Shown: positions 1-5,969 of the stretch, piece after piece | Layout of the letters: each line of letters opens with the position of its first letter | Position numbering within the stretch: position 1 is the first letter of the stretch | Assembly: GCA_021811115.1 (NCBI GenBank) | Contig: JAJZPP010000045.1 | Span: 1-6,143 of the forward strand | Source of the DNA: a bacterium | Lineage (GTDB): Bacteria; Chlamydiota; Chlamydiia; Chlamydiales; FEN-1388 | DNA length: 6,143 bases | Reading direction: 5' to 3' | Position numbers and translations under genes: made by a program | Notes under the pieces: generated by a model | What the model was told of the DNA's origin: nothing | Databases searched by the model: none | Seen by the model: the letters and a program-made list of their open reading frames with translations, nothing else

Positions 1-460
1 GCGTTCCTGACGCAAGGGTAAGGGCAACCTCCGCATTGATATCTCCAGTCATCATACAAGCGTTCATTGTTCCATGATGGCGTATGTGCCGTGTCAATTT
101 TCGCGTGTCAATTCCTTCAATCCACGGCACATTATGTTCAGCCAAGAACGTAGTAAAACTTTTTTCGCTTCTCCAATTGCTCGTCGTTTGTGACACTTCT
201 CGCGCAATAATTCCTTGTACCCATGGCCGATCTGATTCGAAATCCTCGCCATTGACTCCCACATTTCCGACGTGGCTTGTTGTAAAAAGAACGATTTGGT
301 TGGCATACGATGGGTCTGTACAAATTTCCTGATATCCTGTCATGGACGTATTAAACACGATCTGGCCGCAAACAGTTCTCTGGCATCCATTTGTTCGACC
401 ATAAAAGAGCGCACCATCTTCTAATGCGAGAAGGGCTTGTCTTTCTTCACCACGGCTCAT
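1..460 (-). CDS. carA: Carbamoyl-phosphate synthase small chain, N-terminal part (runs off left edge)
   Basis: The reverse strand from the ATG at 460-458 reads open for 153 codons to the window edge. The family's N-terminal domain is clear: LALEDGALFYGR at residues 11-22, VFNTSMTGYQEI at 35-46, TDPSYANQIV at 48-57, HVGNVGVNGED at 63-73, SNWRSEKS at 94-101 and the closing GIDTRKLTRHIR at 116-127. In the complete enzyme, which is normally about 370-390 residues, this domain contacts the large subunit CarB. The C-terminal class I glutamine amidotransferase domain, with its catalytic Cys-His-Glu, lies outside the window. The enzyme supplies ammonia from glutamine for carbamoyl phosphate, used in arginine and pyrimidine synthesis in the cytoplasm. 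The ribosome-binding site is weak (GGATAG shortly before the ATG). The start is supported because the conserved beta strand begins near residue 9. The gene is divergent from the hydrogenase operon and has no functional link to it that I can see. Confidence 0.95.
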   Translation of the reverse strand, partial: MSRGEERQALLALEDGALFYGRTNGCQRTVCGQIVFNTSMTGYQEICTDPSYANQIVLFTTSHVGNVGVNGEDFESDRPWVQGIIAREVSQTTSNWRSEKSFTTFLAEHNVPWIEGIDTRKLTRHIRHHGTMNACMMTGDINAEVALTLASGT

Positions 461-473
461 ATCTATCCATATT

Positions 474-516
474 CTCTGCGTACTCTGCGCCTCTTGTTGC
501 GCGCAGCGCCTCTGCG
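474..516. repeat. Degenerate 9-bp-period CTCTGCG repeat in the carA leader
   Basis: CTCTGCG occurs at 474-480, 483-489 and 510-516, that is, at offsets 0, 9 and 36, all multiples of nine. The two intervening nine-base units are degenerate. An AT-rich stretch (GATGAAAAATAACAAA) follows. Read on the minus strand the unit is CGCAGAG and the array ends 13 nt before the carA start codon, so it should lie in the carA leader transcript. The same period and a closely related unit (CACAGAG) appear at 5970-5994 on the other side of the hydrogenase operon. Short GC-skewed repeats of this CTCTGYG type are scattered through many environmental bacterial genomes. The role here is unknown. Confidence 0.6.
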
Positions 517-541
517 CTGATGAAAAATAACAAACCTTAGG

Positions 542-555
542 TTGATCTGCATGAA
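542..555. promoter_or_regulatory. Possible FNR/CRP-family binding site
   Basis: TTGATCTGCATGAA matches the FNR consensus TTGAT-N4-ATCAA at nine of ten defined bases. It lies 82 bp upstream of the carA start and about 270 bp upstream of hydB. An anaerobic regulator would make sense for a hydrogenase, but the distance to hydB is large and no promoter is visible nearby. A chance match is quite possible. Confidence 0.25.
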
Positions 556-810
556 ATGAGAGGGAACATTTTTGGAACGGTTCGGATATCAGCCCCCTAC
601 TTTGCCACACCCAGGCGAAGCCCTCATATCACGCATGAGTACATGATAACATTATCTCGACTTTGTACATTTTTTGGGTCCATCTTCGGAGAGAAGGTTC
701 CCACAGCTATATGAATTTCTCGGAAAAGGTAACAACCTGCTTCCTTTTTAATTACACCCGTTGGACTTTTGCCTATTCGCATGTTTTTAGCTGCCGGAAA
801 ATTCATCGGT

Positions 811-814
811 AAGG
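811..814 (+). promoter_or_regulatory. Likely ribosome-binding site of hydB
   Basis: AAGG at 811-814 lies 13 nt before the ATG at 828 and 4 nt before an in-frame TTG at 819. A second weak purine run, GCGGA at 821-825, lies only 2 nt before the ATG. None of the spacings is ideal, so the start of hydB is uncertain by three codons. The site sits inside a perfect 10-bp palindrome (AAGGTACCTT). Confidence 0.4.
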
Positions 815-827
815 TACCTTGCGGATC

Positions 828-1970
828 ATGGCAAAAAACATTTGCGGGTATATGGAAAATCAACCTTTGGTGTGCACGACAGCCCAGTTTGAACAGCTGC
901 TCGATCGTTTGAAAGGGGCTGGTTATACGTTGCTCGGGCCCACGCTCGGCGATGAATCTATTGTGTATGGAGAACTACAATCAGCCCAAAATTTGCCGAT
1001 CGGCTGGACCGATGAGCAAGGGCCTGGAACGTACCGGCTGAAACGGCGAAACGATATGTCTTATTTTGGATACAGCTGCGGCCAAGATAGTTGGAAAAAA
1101 TACTTTTTCCCTGCAAAGGAAAGGGTGTGGTCAGCCAATAAGCAAGACGGCCGATTGGAGATCGTTCAAGAACCCCTATCAGATAAGAAAAGGGCGTTCA
1201 TAGGTATTCGTGCGTGCGATGTGCAGTCTCTTTTCGTTTTAGATAGAGTGTATCAAAACAGAGTGGCCACCTCTCAACGGTATCAACGGTTGCGAGAAAA
1301 TACCTTTATTGTGGCCGTCAATTGCACGACGTGTTCGAAGACCTGCTTTTGCAATTCGATGCAGTCTGGCCCTGCCGTGAAAAGGGGTTTTGATATTGCC
1401 CTCACAGAGGTGATTGACGATCAGCACCACTTTTTTGTGCTCGAGATAGGTTCTGAGCAGGGTGGTTCTATAGTGAAGGGCCTTTCTTTACGAGAGGCTT
1501 CGGATGAAGAGATCAAGCTTGCGCATTTTTGTGTTGAGAGAACCAAAGAAACGATGGTACGCAAGGTCGATTACGATCATGTGCATGACATCCTGGTGGA
1601 GAGTTGGGCGAGTCAAGAGTGGGACAACGTTGTCAAACGGTGTATCAACTGTGCCAACTGCACGCTGGTCTGTCCGACCTGTTTTTGCGCCAATACTGAA
1701 GACCAGGTCTCTTTGGATGCCACCCATACGGAACGGTGGAAGTGCTGGGAATCCTGTTTTAATATGTCCCATTCGTACATTCACGGAGGCAGTGTCAGAA
1801 GCTCTGCTCAATCTCGCTACCGTCAATGGCTGACCCATAAGTTTGGCTCCTGGTGGGATCAATTTGGTCTTTCAGGATGTGTCGGGTGCGGCAGATGCAT
1901 CACATGGTGCCCTGTGGGGATTGATGTGACAGAAGAATTGGCGAATTTACAAAAAGAGAGGAGTGTATGA
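828..1970 (+). CDS. hydB: Group 3b [NiFe] hydrogenase (sulfhydrogenase) beta subunit, 4Fe-4S electron-transfer protein
   Basis: This 380-residue protein passes electrons between the NAD(P)-binding gamma subunit and the hydrogenase module in the cytoplasm. The N-terminal two thirds form the HydB-specific domain: GIRACDVQSL lies near residues 126-135, and VNCTTCSKTCFCNS near 164-177 with the CFC and the preceding Cys. The C-terminal third is a dicluster ferredoxin fold: CINCANCTLVCPTCFC (Cys 272, 275, 278, 282, 285, 287) and CVGCGRCITWCPVGID (Cys 351, 354, 357, 361). Together these can ligate two 4Fe-4S clusters. Length fits the family. The ATG at 828 was preferred to the in-frame TTG at 819 (three residues longer) and to the ATG at 852. 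The gene is first in the operon and its stop overlaps the start of hydG by 4 nt (ATGA). By family knowledge beta and gamma can also reduce sulfur or polysulfide in archaea; whether that holds here cannot be told. Confidence 0.95.
   Translation: MAKNICGYMENQPLVCTTAQFEQLLDRLKGAGYTLLGPTLGDESIVYGELQSAQNLPIGWTDEQGPGTYRLKRRNDMSYFGYSCGQDSWKKYFFPAKERVWSANKQDGRLEIVQEPLSDKKRAFIGIRACDVQSLFVLDRVYQNRVATSQRYQRLRENTFIVAVNCTTCSKTCFCNSMQSGPAVKRGFDIALTEVIDDQHHFFVLEIGSEQGGSIVKGLSLREASDEEIKLAHFCVERTKETMVRKVDYDHVHDILVESWASQEWDNVVKRCINCANCTLVCPTCFCANTEDQVSLDATHTERWKCWESCFNMSHSYIHGGSVRSSAQSRYRQWLTHKFGSWWDQFGLSGCVGCGRCITWCPVGIDVTEELANLQKERSV
1956..1963 (+). promoter_or_regulatory. Ribosome-binding site of hydG
   Basis: GAGAGGAG is a strong Shine-Dalgarno sequence. 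It ends 3 nt before the ATG at 1967 and 6 nt before a second ATG at 1970. Spacing therefore slightly favours the second ATG, which would shorten HydG by one residue. Confidence 0.7.
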
Positions 1971-2794
1971 TGCATAAGGACGTATTGACACCCGACATCT
2001 ATCAAGTCCAATCCATCAGAAATGATACTTCGGATGTTTTTACCCTCACCCTCACACCCAAAGAAAAGGGCAAAAAATTTAGCTTTTTGCCCGGCCAATT
2101 TAATATGGTGTACCACTTTGGGTTTGGTGAAATCCCTCTCTCCATTACTGGAGATCCCGGAAATTCGGAGATTTTGGTCCATACGGTGCGAGCTGTTGGG
2201 CCCGTGAGCTGCGCCATGCAAAAACTGCAGCCTGGCGATGAGGTGGGTATCAGAGGGCCTTTTGGAACGTCGTGGCCACTACACCAAAAAGAGTTTGACA
2301 TTTTTGTCATTGCTGGAGGGATGGGGCTCGTTCCCCTCTCTCCTGCTGTATTGCAACTGCTCGCTCATAAGAACCAATATTGCGACATGACACTCCTCTA
2401 TGGGGTAAAAGCTCCCCATGAGATCATCTATAAAAACGCCTTGGAGATCTGGCAAGAACAGGGAATTAAAGTCGACATTACGGTTGACAAGGCGGATGCA
2501 AGCTGGAAAGGGAATGTGGGAGTGGTCACGCCTTTTATCAAGAAAAATATTAAAAATCCGAAAAAAACCCTCATCTTCATGTGTGGACCCGAAATTATGT
2601 TCCGGTTTGCTGCCAAAGAGGTATTAGAGGCTGGGGTAGAGGAAAACAATATTTATCTGTCGCTTGAGAGAAACATGCAGTGTGGCGTTGGGTTTTGCGG
2701 ACGGTGCCAATTGGGCCCTTACTTTGTGTGTAAGGATGGACCGGTCTTCTCGTACGCCCAAGTAAAAAAATGGCTCATAATTAAGGAGCTGTGA
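1967..2794 (+). CDS. hydG: Group 3b [NiFe] hydrogenase gamma subunit, FAD/NAD(P)-binding 2Fe-2S oxidoreductase
   Basis: This 275-residue protein is the pyridine-nucleotide module of the enzyme. It belongs to the ferredoxin-NADP reductase superfamily in the form also seen in the PyrK subunit of dihydroorotate dehydrogenase. The FAD-binding barrel spans about residues 10-100 with PGQF at 42-45 and EIPLSITG at 55-62. The nucleotide-binding fold follows, with [11 protein letters not shown] at 116-126 and CGPEIMF at 206-212. A C-terminal 2Fe-2S site is formed by Cys 239, 244, 247 and 255 ([12 protein letters not shown] then YFVC). Length is normal and nothing is missing. It should move electrons from NADPH or NADH through FAD to HydB and on to the Ni-Fe site, or in reverse during H2 oxidation. 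Group 3b enzymes usually prefer NADP(H), but coenzyme choice cannot be read safely from the sequence. Its stop lies 5 nt before the chosen start of hydD. Confidence 0.95.
   Translation: MMHKDVLTPDIYQVQSIRNDTSDVFTLTLTPKEKGKKFSFLPGQFNMVYHFGFGEIPLSITGDPGNSEILVHTVRAVGPVSCAMQKLQPGDEVGIRGPFGTSWPLHQKEFDIFVIAGGMGLVPLSPAVLQLLAHKNQYCDMTLLYGVKAPHEIIYKNALEIWQEQGIKVDITVDKADASWKGNVGVVTPFIKKNIKNPKKTLIFMCGPEIMFRFAAKEVLEAGVEENNIYLSLERNMQCGVGFCGRCQLGPYFVCKDGPVFSYAQVKKWLIIKEL
2783..2788 (+). promoter_or_regulatory. Ribosome-binding site of hydD
   Basis: AAGGAG ends 2 nt before a GTG at 2791 and 11 nt before the ATG at 2800. Two is too short for good initiation and eleven is slightly long. The ATG is preferred because the conserved [15 protein letters not shown] block begins right after it. 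Confidence 0.65.
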
Positions 2795-2799
2795 AGAGT

Positions 2800-3576
2800 A
2801 TGGTTGATAAACCAAAGTTGGCTGTGTGGAAGTTTGCTTCCTGTGATGGCTGTCAATTATCCCTCCTCGATTGTGAAGACGAACTCCTTCAACTGGTTGA
2901 AATAGTTCAGATAGCTAACTTTCCAGAAGCCTCTAAAAGAGTAATGGAAGGCCCGTATGATATTTCCCTTGTCGAAGGATCGGTAACCAACGAACACGAT
3001 CGAGAGCGTATTCAAGAGGTGAGGAAGCAATCCAAGCTGCTCATTACCATCGGAGCGTGCGCCACAGCAGGTGGAATTCAGGCGTTACGAAATTTCGCCA
3101 ACGTCGCGGAATATAAGCAGATTGTGTATCCGCATCCTGAGTACATAAGTTGCCTGGCTACCTCGACACCCATCTCACAGCATGTTCCTGTGGATTATGA
3201 GTTGCACGGATGCCCCATCAATGCACGCCAGTTACTCGAAGTGTTAACCAGTTTCGTCCGGGGGAAAAAACCTGCTGTCTCAAGCGCTTCCGTTTGCAAC
3301 GCATGCAAAATAAAAGGAAACATCTGTGTGACAGTGGCGTACGGAATTCCCTGTCTTGGGCCTGTGACCCACGATGGTTGCGGAGCCCTCTGTCCAAGCT
3401 ATCGACGTGGCTGTTATGGCTGCTATGGGCCAAAAGAGACAGCCAACCCACTTGCCCTCACGCACTGGTGGGAGAAGGAGCTCCATACCGAGACTCAATC
3501 CATAAAGGATCTTTTACGAAACTTTAATGGCGCAACCGAACCATTTAAGAAGGCGAGTGAAGCGTATGAAGAGTGA
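2800..3576 (+). CDS. hydD: Group 3b [NiFe] hydrogenase delta (small) subunit, three 4Fe-4S clusters
   Basis: This 258-residue protein is the electron-transferring partner of the Ni-Fe subunit and belongs to the NADH-ubiquinone oxidoreductase 20 kDa-like family. The proximal cluster is formed by Cys 15 and 18 ([13 protein letters not shown]), Cys 87 ([14 protein letters not shown]) and Cys 138 ([12 protein letters not shown]). Two further cysteine sets, 166, 169, 176, 185 ([12 protein letters not shown] then PCLGP) and 194, 198, 205, 208 ([16 protein letters not shown]), provide medial and distal clusters, as expected in group 3b enzymes. No signal peptide or twin-arginine motif is present, so the enzyme is cytoplasmic, which suits a pyridine-nucleotide partner. 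The ATG at 2800 is chosen over the GTG at 2791, which would add three residues. The 3' end overlaps hydA by 11 nt with the hydA start chosen here. Confidence 0.95.
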   Translation: MVDKPKLAVWKFASCDGCQLSLLDCEDELLQLVEIVQIANFPEASKRVMEGPYDISLVEGSVTNEHDRERIQEVRKQSKLLITIGACATAGGIQALRNFANVAEYKQIVYPHPEYISCLATSTPISQHVPVDYELHGCPINARQLLEVLTSFVRGKKPAVSSASVCNACKIKGNICVTVAYGIPCLGPVTHDGCGALCPSYRRGCYGCYGPKETANPLALTHWWEKELHTETQSIKDLLRNFNGATEPFKKASEAYEE

Positions 3577-4906
3577 CGAGAGCCATGTAAAAAAGCTGAA
3601 TGTGAAGGCAGGCGTCAAATCTCGGACAATAGCGGTAGACTATCTTGCCCGCGTTGAAGGGGAGGGGGCCTTATACCTGAAAACGAGGGACAATATTGTA
3701 GAAGAGGTTCAACTTAAGATATTTGAACCCCCACGCTTTTTTGAGGCGTTTTTACGAGGGCGCGAGTTGACAGAGGCGCCTGATATTACAGCGCGCGTCT
3801 GTGGAATCTGCCCTGTAGCCTACATGACAAGTAGTGTGAATGGGATAGAAAATGGGCTCGGCATCACCATTCCTGACTATATTCAGCAGGTGCGACGATT
3901 GCTGTATTGCGGGGAATGGATAGAGAGCCATACGCTCCATGTGTACCTGCTCCATGCTCCTGATTTTTTTGGCTACGCAGATGCTATAGAGATGTCGAAG
4001 AAGTATCCTGAGGCTGTTAAGCGGGGATTGCGGTTAAAGAAAGCTGGCAATGAGATCATTCGCCTCCTCGGTGGAAGGGAGATCCATCCTATTAACGTGA
4101 GAGTTGGTGGCTTTTATCAGTTGCCAAAGAAAAGAGATCTTGTGGAGCTTGCTGAGGTCATGAAACAGGCTCGTGATGACGCTCAAGAGACGGTGAGGTG
4201 GGTGAGCCAATTTGACTTCCCACAGTTAGACAAATCCTATGAATGTGTCAGCCTTTCTCATCCAGAAGAGTATCCGATGGCGTTAGGACGGATTGTATCA
4301 ACTTCTGGTCTTGATATTGGTGTCGAGGCGTTCCATACCCATTTTGAAGAGAGCCATGTGCCCTATAGTACGGCGTTACACTGCACCATGAAGAACAGAG
4401 GCTCATACTTGGTTGGTCCCATAGCTCGGTACAATCTCAATCGCAACAAGCTCTCTGCCATCGTTCAGGAGACCATCAAAGAGATTGGGTTTGAAGAGGT
4501 ATGTCGTAATCCATTCCGGAGCATTGTGGTGCGAGCTCTTGAAGTGCTGTACGCCTGTGATGAGGCTCTCAGGATAATCGCAAACTACGATTGGGAGGGA
4601 ATGCCTCCTTTTGTACCATTTGAAAAGAGGGCTGTAGTGGGGTATGGAGCCAGTGAAGCGCCTCGAGGGTTGTTATACCACCGCTATACGCTCAATGAGA
4701 AAGGACTTATTGAAAATGCGGTTCTCATTCCTCCCACGGCGCAAAATCAGAAGACAATAGAAGAAGACCTCTATGATTTTGTAGCCAAGAACATGACTCT
4801 TCCGGATGATGAACTGGTATGGAAGAGTGAGCAAGCTATTCGGAACTATGATCCATGCATTTCGTGTTCGACTCATTTCCTAAAACTCGAGAGAGGCAAT
4901 GGTTGA
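3566..4906 (+). CDS. hydA: Group 3b [NiFe] hydrogenase alpha (large) subunit with the Ni-Fe active site
   Basis: This protein of 446 residues (from ATG 3566) carries the H2-activating centre. Near the N-terminus is [16 protein letters not shown], typical of large subunits. The first metal-binding motif is [10 protein letters not shown] (Cys 79, 82) and the second is DPCISCSTH (Cys 431, 434, His 437). Family features between them include EPPRFFEAF and [15 protein letters not shown], and EAPRGLLYH near the C-terminal third. After the DPCxxCxxH motif comes a nine-residue tail, FLKLERGNG, the peptide expected to be removed by the protease encoded next. An upstream in-frame ATG at 3527 would add 13 basic residues but has no ribosome-binding site and would lengthen the overlap with hydD to 50 nt, so 3566 is preferred. 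The ribosome-binding site at 3566 is also weak, suggesting coupling to hydD translation. The gene is intact. Confidence 0.96.
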   Translation: MKSDESHVKKLNVKAGVKSRTIAVDYLARVEGEGALYLKTRDNIVEEVQLKIFEPPRFFEAFLRGRELTEAPDITARVCGICPVAYMTSSVNGIENGLGITIPDYIQQVRRLLYCGEWIESHTLHVYLLHAPDFFGYADAIEMSKKYPEAVKRGLRLKKAGNEIIRLLGGREIHPINVRVGGFYQLPKKRDLVELAEVMKQARDDAQETVRWVSQFDFPQLDKSYECVSLSHPEEYPMALGRIVSTSGLDIGVEAFHTHFEESHVPYSTALHCTMKNRGSYLVGPIARYNLNRNKLSAIVQETIKEIGFEEVCRNPFRSIVVRALEVLYACDEALRIIANYDWEGMPPFVPFEKRAVVGYGASEAPRGLLYHRYTLNEKGLIENAVLIPPTAQNQKTIEEDLYDFVAKNMTLPDDELVWKSEQAIRNYDPCISCSTHFLKLERGNG

Positions 4907-5552
4907 TAGGGCTCGTAACAAAATAACTTCCCTAAGTTCGACTGAGCGAAACCGTCGAGATGTTGAGGATCGTGACGAAGTCCATAGCGTGCTATTGACG
5001 AGGAACGATCCTCAACAGATCGATGGTTGCAGCCAGTCGAATAGGGAAGTTATTTTGTTACGAGCCCTTAGTGTCGTTGTCGGTATCGGGAATCCATATC
5101 GTGGAGATGATGCTGTTGGGTGGGCGGTCATTGATGGACTCAAAAAGAAAACGCAGACCATTCAGCTTGTAAAGAGCCAGGGAGATATTGCTGAGCTTAT
5201 CGATATTTTTTCCAGTTACAGAGTGGTAATTTTAGTGGATGCGTGTCAGATGAATGCGCCTGTCGGAACGTGGCAGCGTATCGATGCGCACAAGCAAAAG
5301 ATAGTAGAGATAAGTCCGCTCACATCGACCCATGGGTTGAGCGTTACTCAAGCGATTGCTCTAGCAAAAAATATAAGCGTTCTTCCCCCTACATTGGTTC
5401 TCTATGTCATTAATGGTAAAAATTTTTCTATGAATGATGGTCTCTCTCCAGCTGTTGCAAAGAGCGTTGAAGAGGTAATACAAGCACTTTTAGAGGAAAT
5501 TCGACTATGCACGAACACAGTCTCATCAATAACCTCATCAGTAAGATCGTAA
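4899..5552 (+). CDS. Hydrogenase maturation endopeptidase (HyaD/HybD/HycI family) with palindrome-encoded N-terminal extension
   Basis: The conserved core begins at about residue 58 with SVVVGIGNPYRGDDAVG. The three nickel-sensing residues of the HybD family appear as Asp 71 (in GDDAVG, equivalent to Glu16 of HybD), Asp 114 (ILVDAC) and His 145 (STHGLS). It should cut the C-terminal tail of HydA after nickel insertion. Family members are about 150-170 residues; this frame is 217. The excess, residues 4-57, is encoded by the palindrome at 4908-5068 and resembles no protease sequence. The ATG at 4899 overlaps hydA by 8 nt and follows a purine-rich GAGAGG. An alternative is TTG at 5055, preceded by AGGGAAG, giving a normal 165-residue protein. 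Which is used cannot be decided from the sequence. The 3' end overlaps hypA by 46 nt. The core function is secure; the start is not. Confidence 0.9.
   Translation: MVDRARNKITSLSSTERNRRDVEDRDEVHSVLLTRNDPQQIDGCSQSNREVILLRALSVVVGIGNPYRGDDAVGWAVIDGLKKKTQTIQLVKSQGDIAELIDIFSSYRVVILVDACQMNAPVGTWQRIDAHKQKIVEISPLTSTHGLSVTQAIALAKNISVLPPTLVLYVINGKNFSMNDGLSPAVAKSVEEVIQALLEEIRLCTNTVSSITSSVRS
4908..5068. repeat. 161-bp long palindrome (MITE- or RPE-like element) at the 5' end of the protease gene
   Basis: The outer arms, 4908-4934 and 5042-5068, are perfect inverted repeats of 27 bp ending in AGGGCTCG / CGAGCCCT. Inside, 4937-4960 and 5018-5041 match at 17 of 24 positions, 4961-4973 and 5005-5017 match perfectly over 13 bp (TGTTGAGGATCGT), and 4980-4988 and 4991-4999 match at 8 of 9 around a 2-nt loop. 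The whole block therefore folds as a single hairpin about the centre. It begins 2 nt after the hydA stop and ends just before the codons for the protease core. No clear target-site duplication is seen, although TA lies near both ends (4907-4908 and 5069-5070). It has no transposase, so if mobile it is non-autonomous. The block has no stop codon in the protease frame. Confidence 0.85.
5043..5049 (+). promoter_or_regulatory. Possible ribosome-binding site for an alternative protease start (TTG 5055)
   Basis: AGGGAAG lies 5 nt before an in-frame TTG at 5055. Initiation there would yield MLRALSVVVGIGNPYRG, the usual N-terminus of this protease family. The site lies in the right arm of the palindrome and would be paired with the left arm in the mRNA unless ribosomes finishing hydA open the stem. 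Confidence 0.35.
5492..5497 (+). promoter_or_regulatory. Ribosome-binding site of hypA
   Basis: AGAGGA lies 9 nt before the ATG at 5507, inside the coding sequence of the protease gene. It supports the hypA start despite the 46-nt overlap. Confidence 0.6.
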
Positions 5553-5770
5553 GGTTGGCCAAAAAAGAACAAGCGACCACCGTGACGAGGGTGTGCATCA
5601 AGCTAGGCGCCTTGTCGCACATGTCTGCAAGCCATTTTAGGGAGCATTTTGACATCTCGGCAAAAGGCACGATTGCAGAAAAAGCGATTCTTGATGTTGA
5701 AGAGTCGCATGATGTAGACGATCCCGATGCACAAGCGATTCTATTGAAGAGCGTTGATGTTTCAAGCTGA
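5507..5770 (+). CDS. hypA: HypA-like nickel metallochaperone lacking the zinc domain
   Basis: The 87-residue product starts MHEHSLI, giving the nickel-binding His 2 and Glu 3 of HypA. It continues with the family's helix-strand pattern, including IKLGALSHMSASHFREHF at about 31-48 and AKGTIAEKAILDVEE at 52-66. HypA delivers nickel, with HypB, to the large-subunit precursor. Normal HypA is about 113-120 residues and has a CxxC...CxxC zinc loop after the LxVEE strand. Here the loop is replaced by about ten acidic residues (SHDVDDPDAQ). The chain then resumes with AILLKSVDVSS, which resembles the last strand of HypA (ELxVKSIEVE). The only cysteine is Cys 30. Downstream DNA has no zinc-finger codons in another frame, so this is not a simple frameshift. 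Position in the operon argues that it serves this hydrogenase. Confidence 0.85.
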   Translation: MHEHSLINNLISKIVRLAKKEQATTVTRVCIKLGALSHMSASHFREHFDISAKGTIAEKAILDVEESHDVDDPDAQAILLKSVDVSS

Positions 5771-5821
5771 AAGGGCTTTCGAGATCCGGTTGGTATGAAC
5801 AATCCACAAATTCAATACATC

Positions 5822-5867
5822 GTCAGGGGAAATAAATTAGGGACATTAGCTCTTATTTGCCGCTGAC
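5822..5867. other. Imperfect hairpin 52 nt after hypA
   Basis: GTCAG at 5822-5826 pairs with CTGAC at 5863-5867, GG at 5827-5828 with CC at 5860-5861, and AAATAA at 5830-5835 with TTATTT at 5853-5858. That makes 13 base pairs with one bulge and one mismatch, closing a 17-nt loop. It could protect or end the hydrogenase mRNA, but the T run of an intrinsic terminator is missing. Confidence 0.4.
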
Positions 5868-5876
5868 AAATGATCT

Positions 5877-5902
5877 AGAAATCGATATCGTCGTTGATTT
5901 CT
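5877..5902. other. Small inverted repeat downstream of the first hairpin
   Basis: AGAAATC at 5877-5883 is the exact reverse complement of GATTTCT at 5896-5902. One further pair after a mismatch extends it to eight of nine. It follows the preceding hairpin by 9 nt. No T run follows. Its role is unknown and chance is possible. Confidence 0.25.
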
Positions 5903-5969
5903 CAAGCAGGATTTGCAATGCAGCGCTGTAATACGCGACTCATCTAATGACGTAAGAAAAAAATAAAAC

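Larger units (their letters stand above)
461..827. other. Divergent intergenic region between carA and hydB
   Basis: These 367 bp have no plausible gene: both strands carry only short open frames without family similarity. The region must hold the promoters of carA (leftward) and the hydrogenase operon (rightward). I found no pair of -35 and -10 boxes good enough to call. The best rightward candidate, TTCGGA at 685-690 and TATATG at 708-713 with 17-bp spacing, matches the consensus at only 3 and 4 of 6 positions. Visible structures are the 9-bp-period repeat next to carA, an FNR/CRP-like box at 542-555, a GATAA-CA-TTATC palindrome at 645-656, and the palindrome AAGGTACCTT at 811-820 that contains the likely ribosome-binding site of hydB. 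Confidence 0.6.

Noticed and set aside
84..332. 82-codon plus-strand open frame and two minus-strand frames near the left edge
   Set aside because: All overlap the carA fragment, whose frame shows the CarA motifs throughout.
474..516. CRISPR-like periodic repeat
   Set aside because: The period is only nine bases with no spacers of CRISPR length and no cas genes; the same applies to 5970-5994.
663..720. Sigma-70 promoter of hydB
   Set aside because: Candidate boxes match the consensus at only 3 and 4 of 6 positions, no better than expected in AT-rich DNA.
624..863. 79-codon open frame on the minus strand across the hydB upstream region
   Set aside because: It runs antisense into the start of hydB, shows no family motif, and has no ribosome-binding site worth noting.
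1488..1862. 124-codon open frame on the minus strand inside hydB
   Set aside because: It is the antisense shadow of the cysteine-rich C-terminal part of hydB, which is unmistakably the real coding frame.
5428..5802. 124-codon minus-strand open frame opposite the protease end and hypA
   Set aside because: It is antisense to two genes with clear family motifs and resembles nothing itself.
5771..5870. Frameshifted remains of the missing HypA zinc domain
   Set aside because: None of the three forward frames after the stop contains a CxxC pair or HypA-like residues.
5822..5902. Intrinsic terminator of the hydrogenase operon
   Set aside because: The hairpins exist but neither is followed by a T-rich run on either strand; kept only as hairpins.
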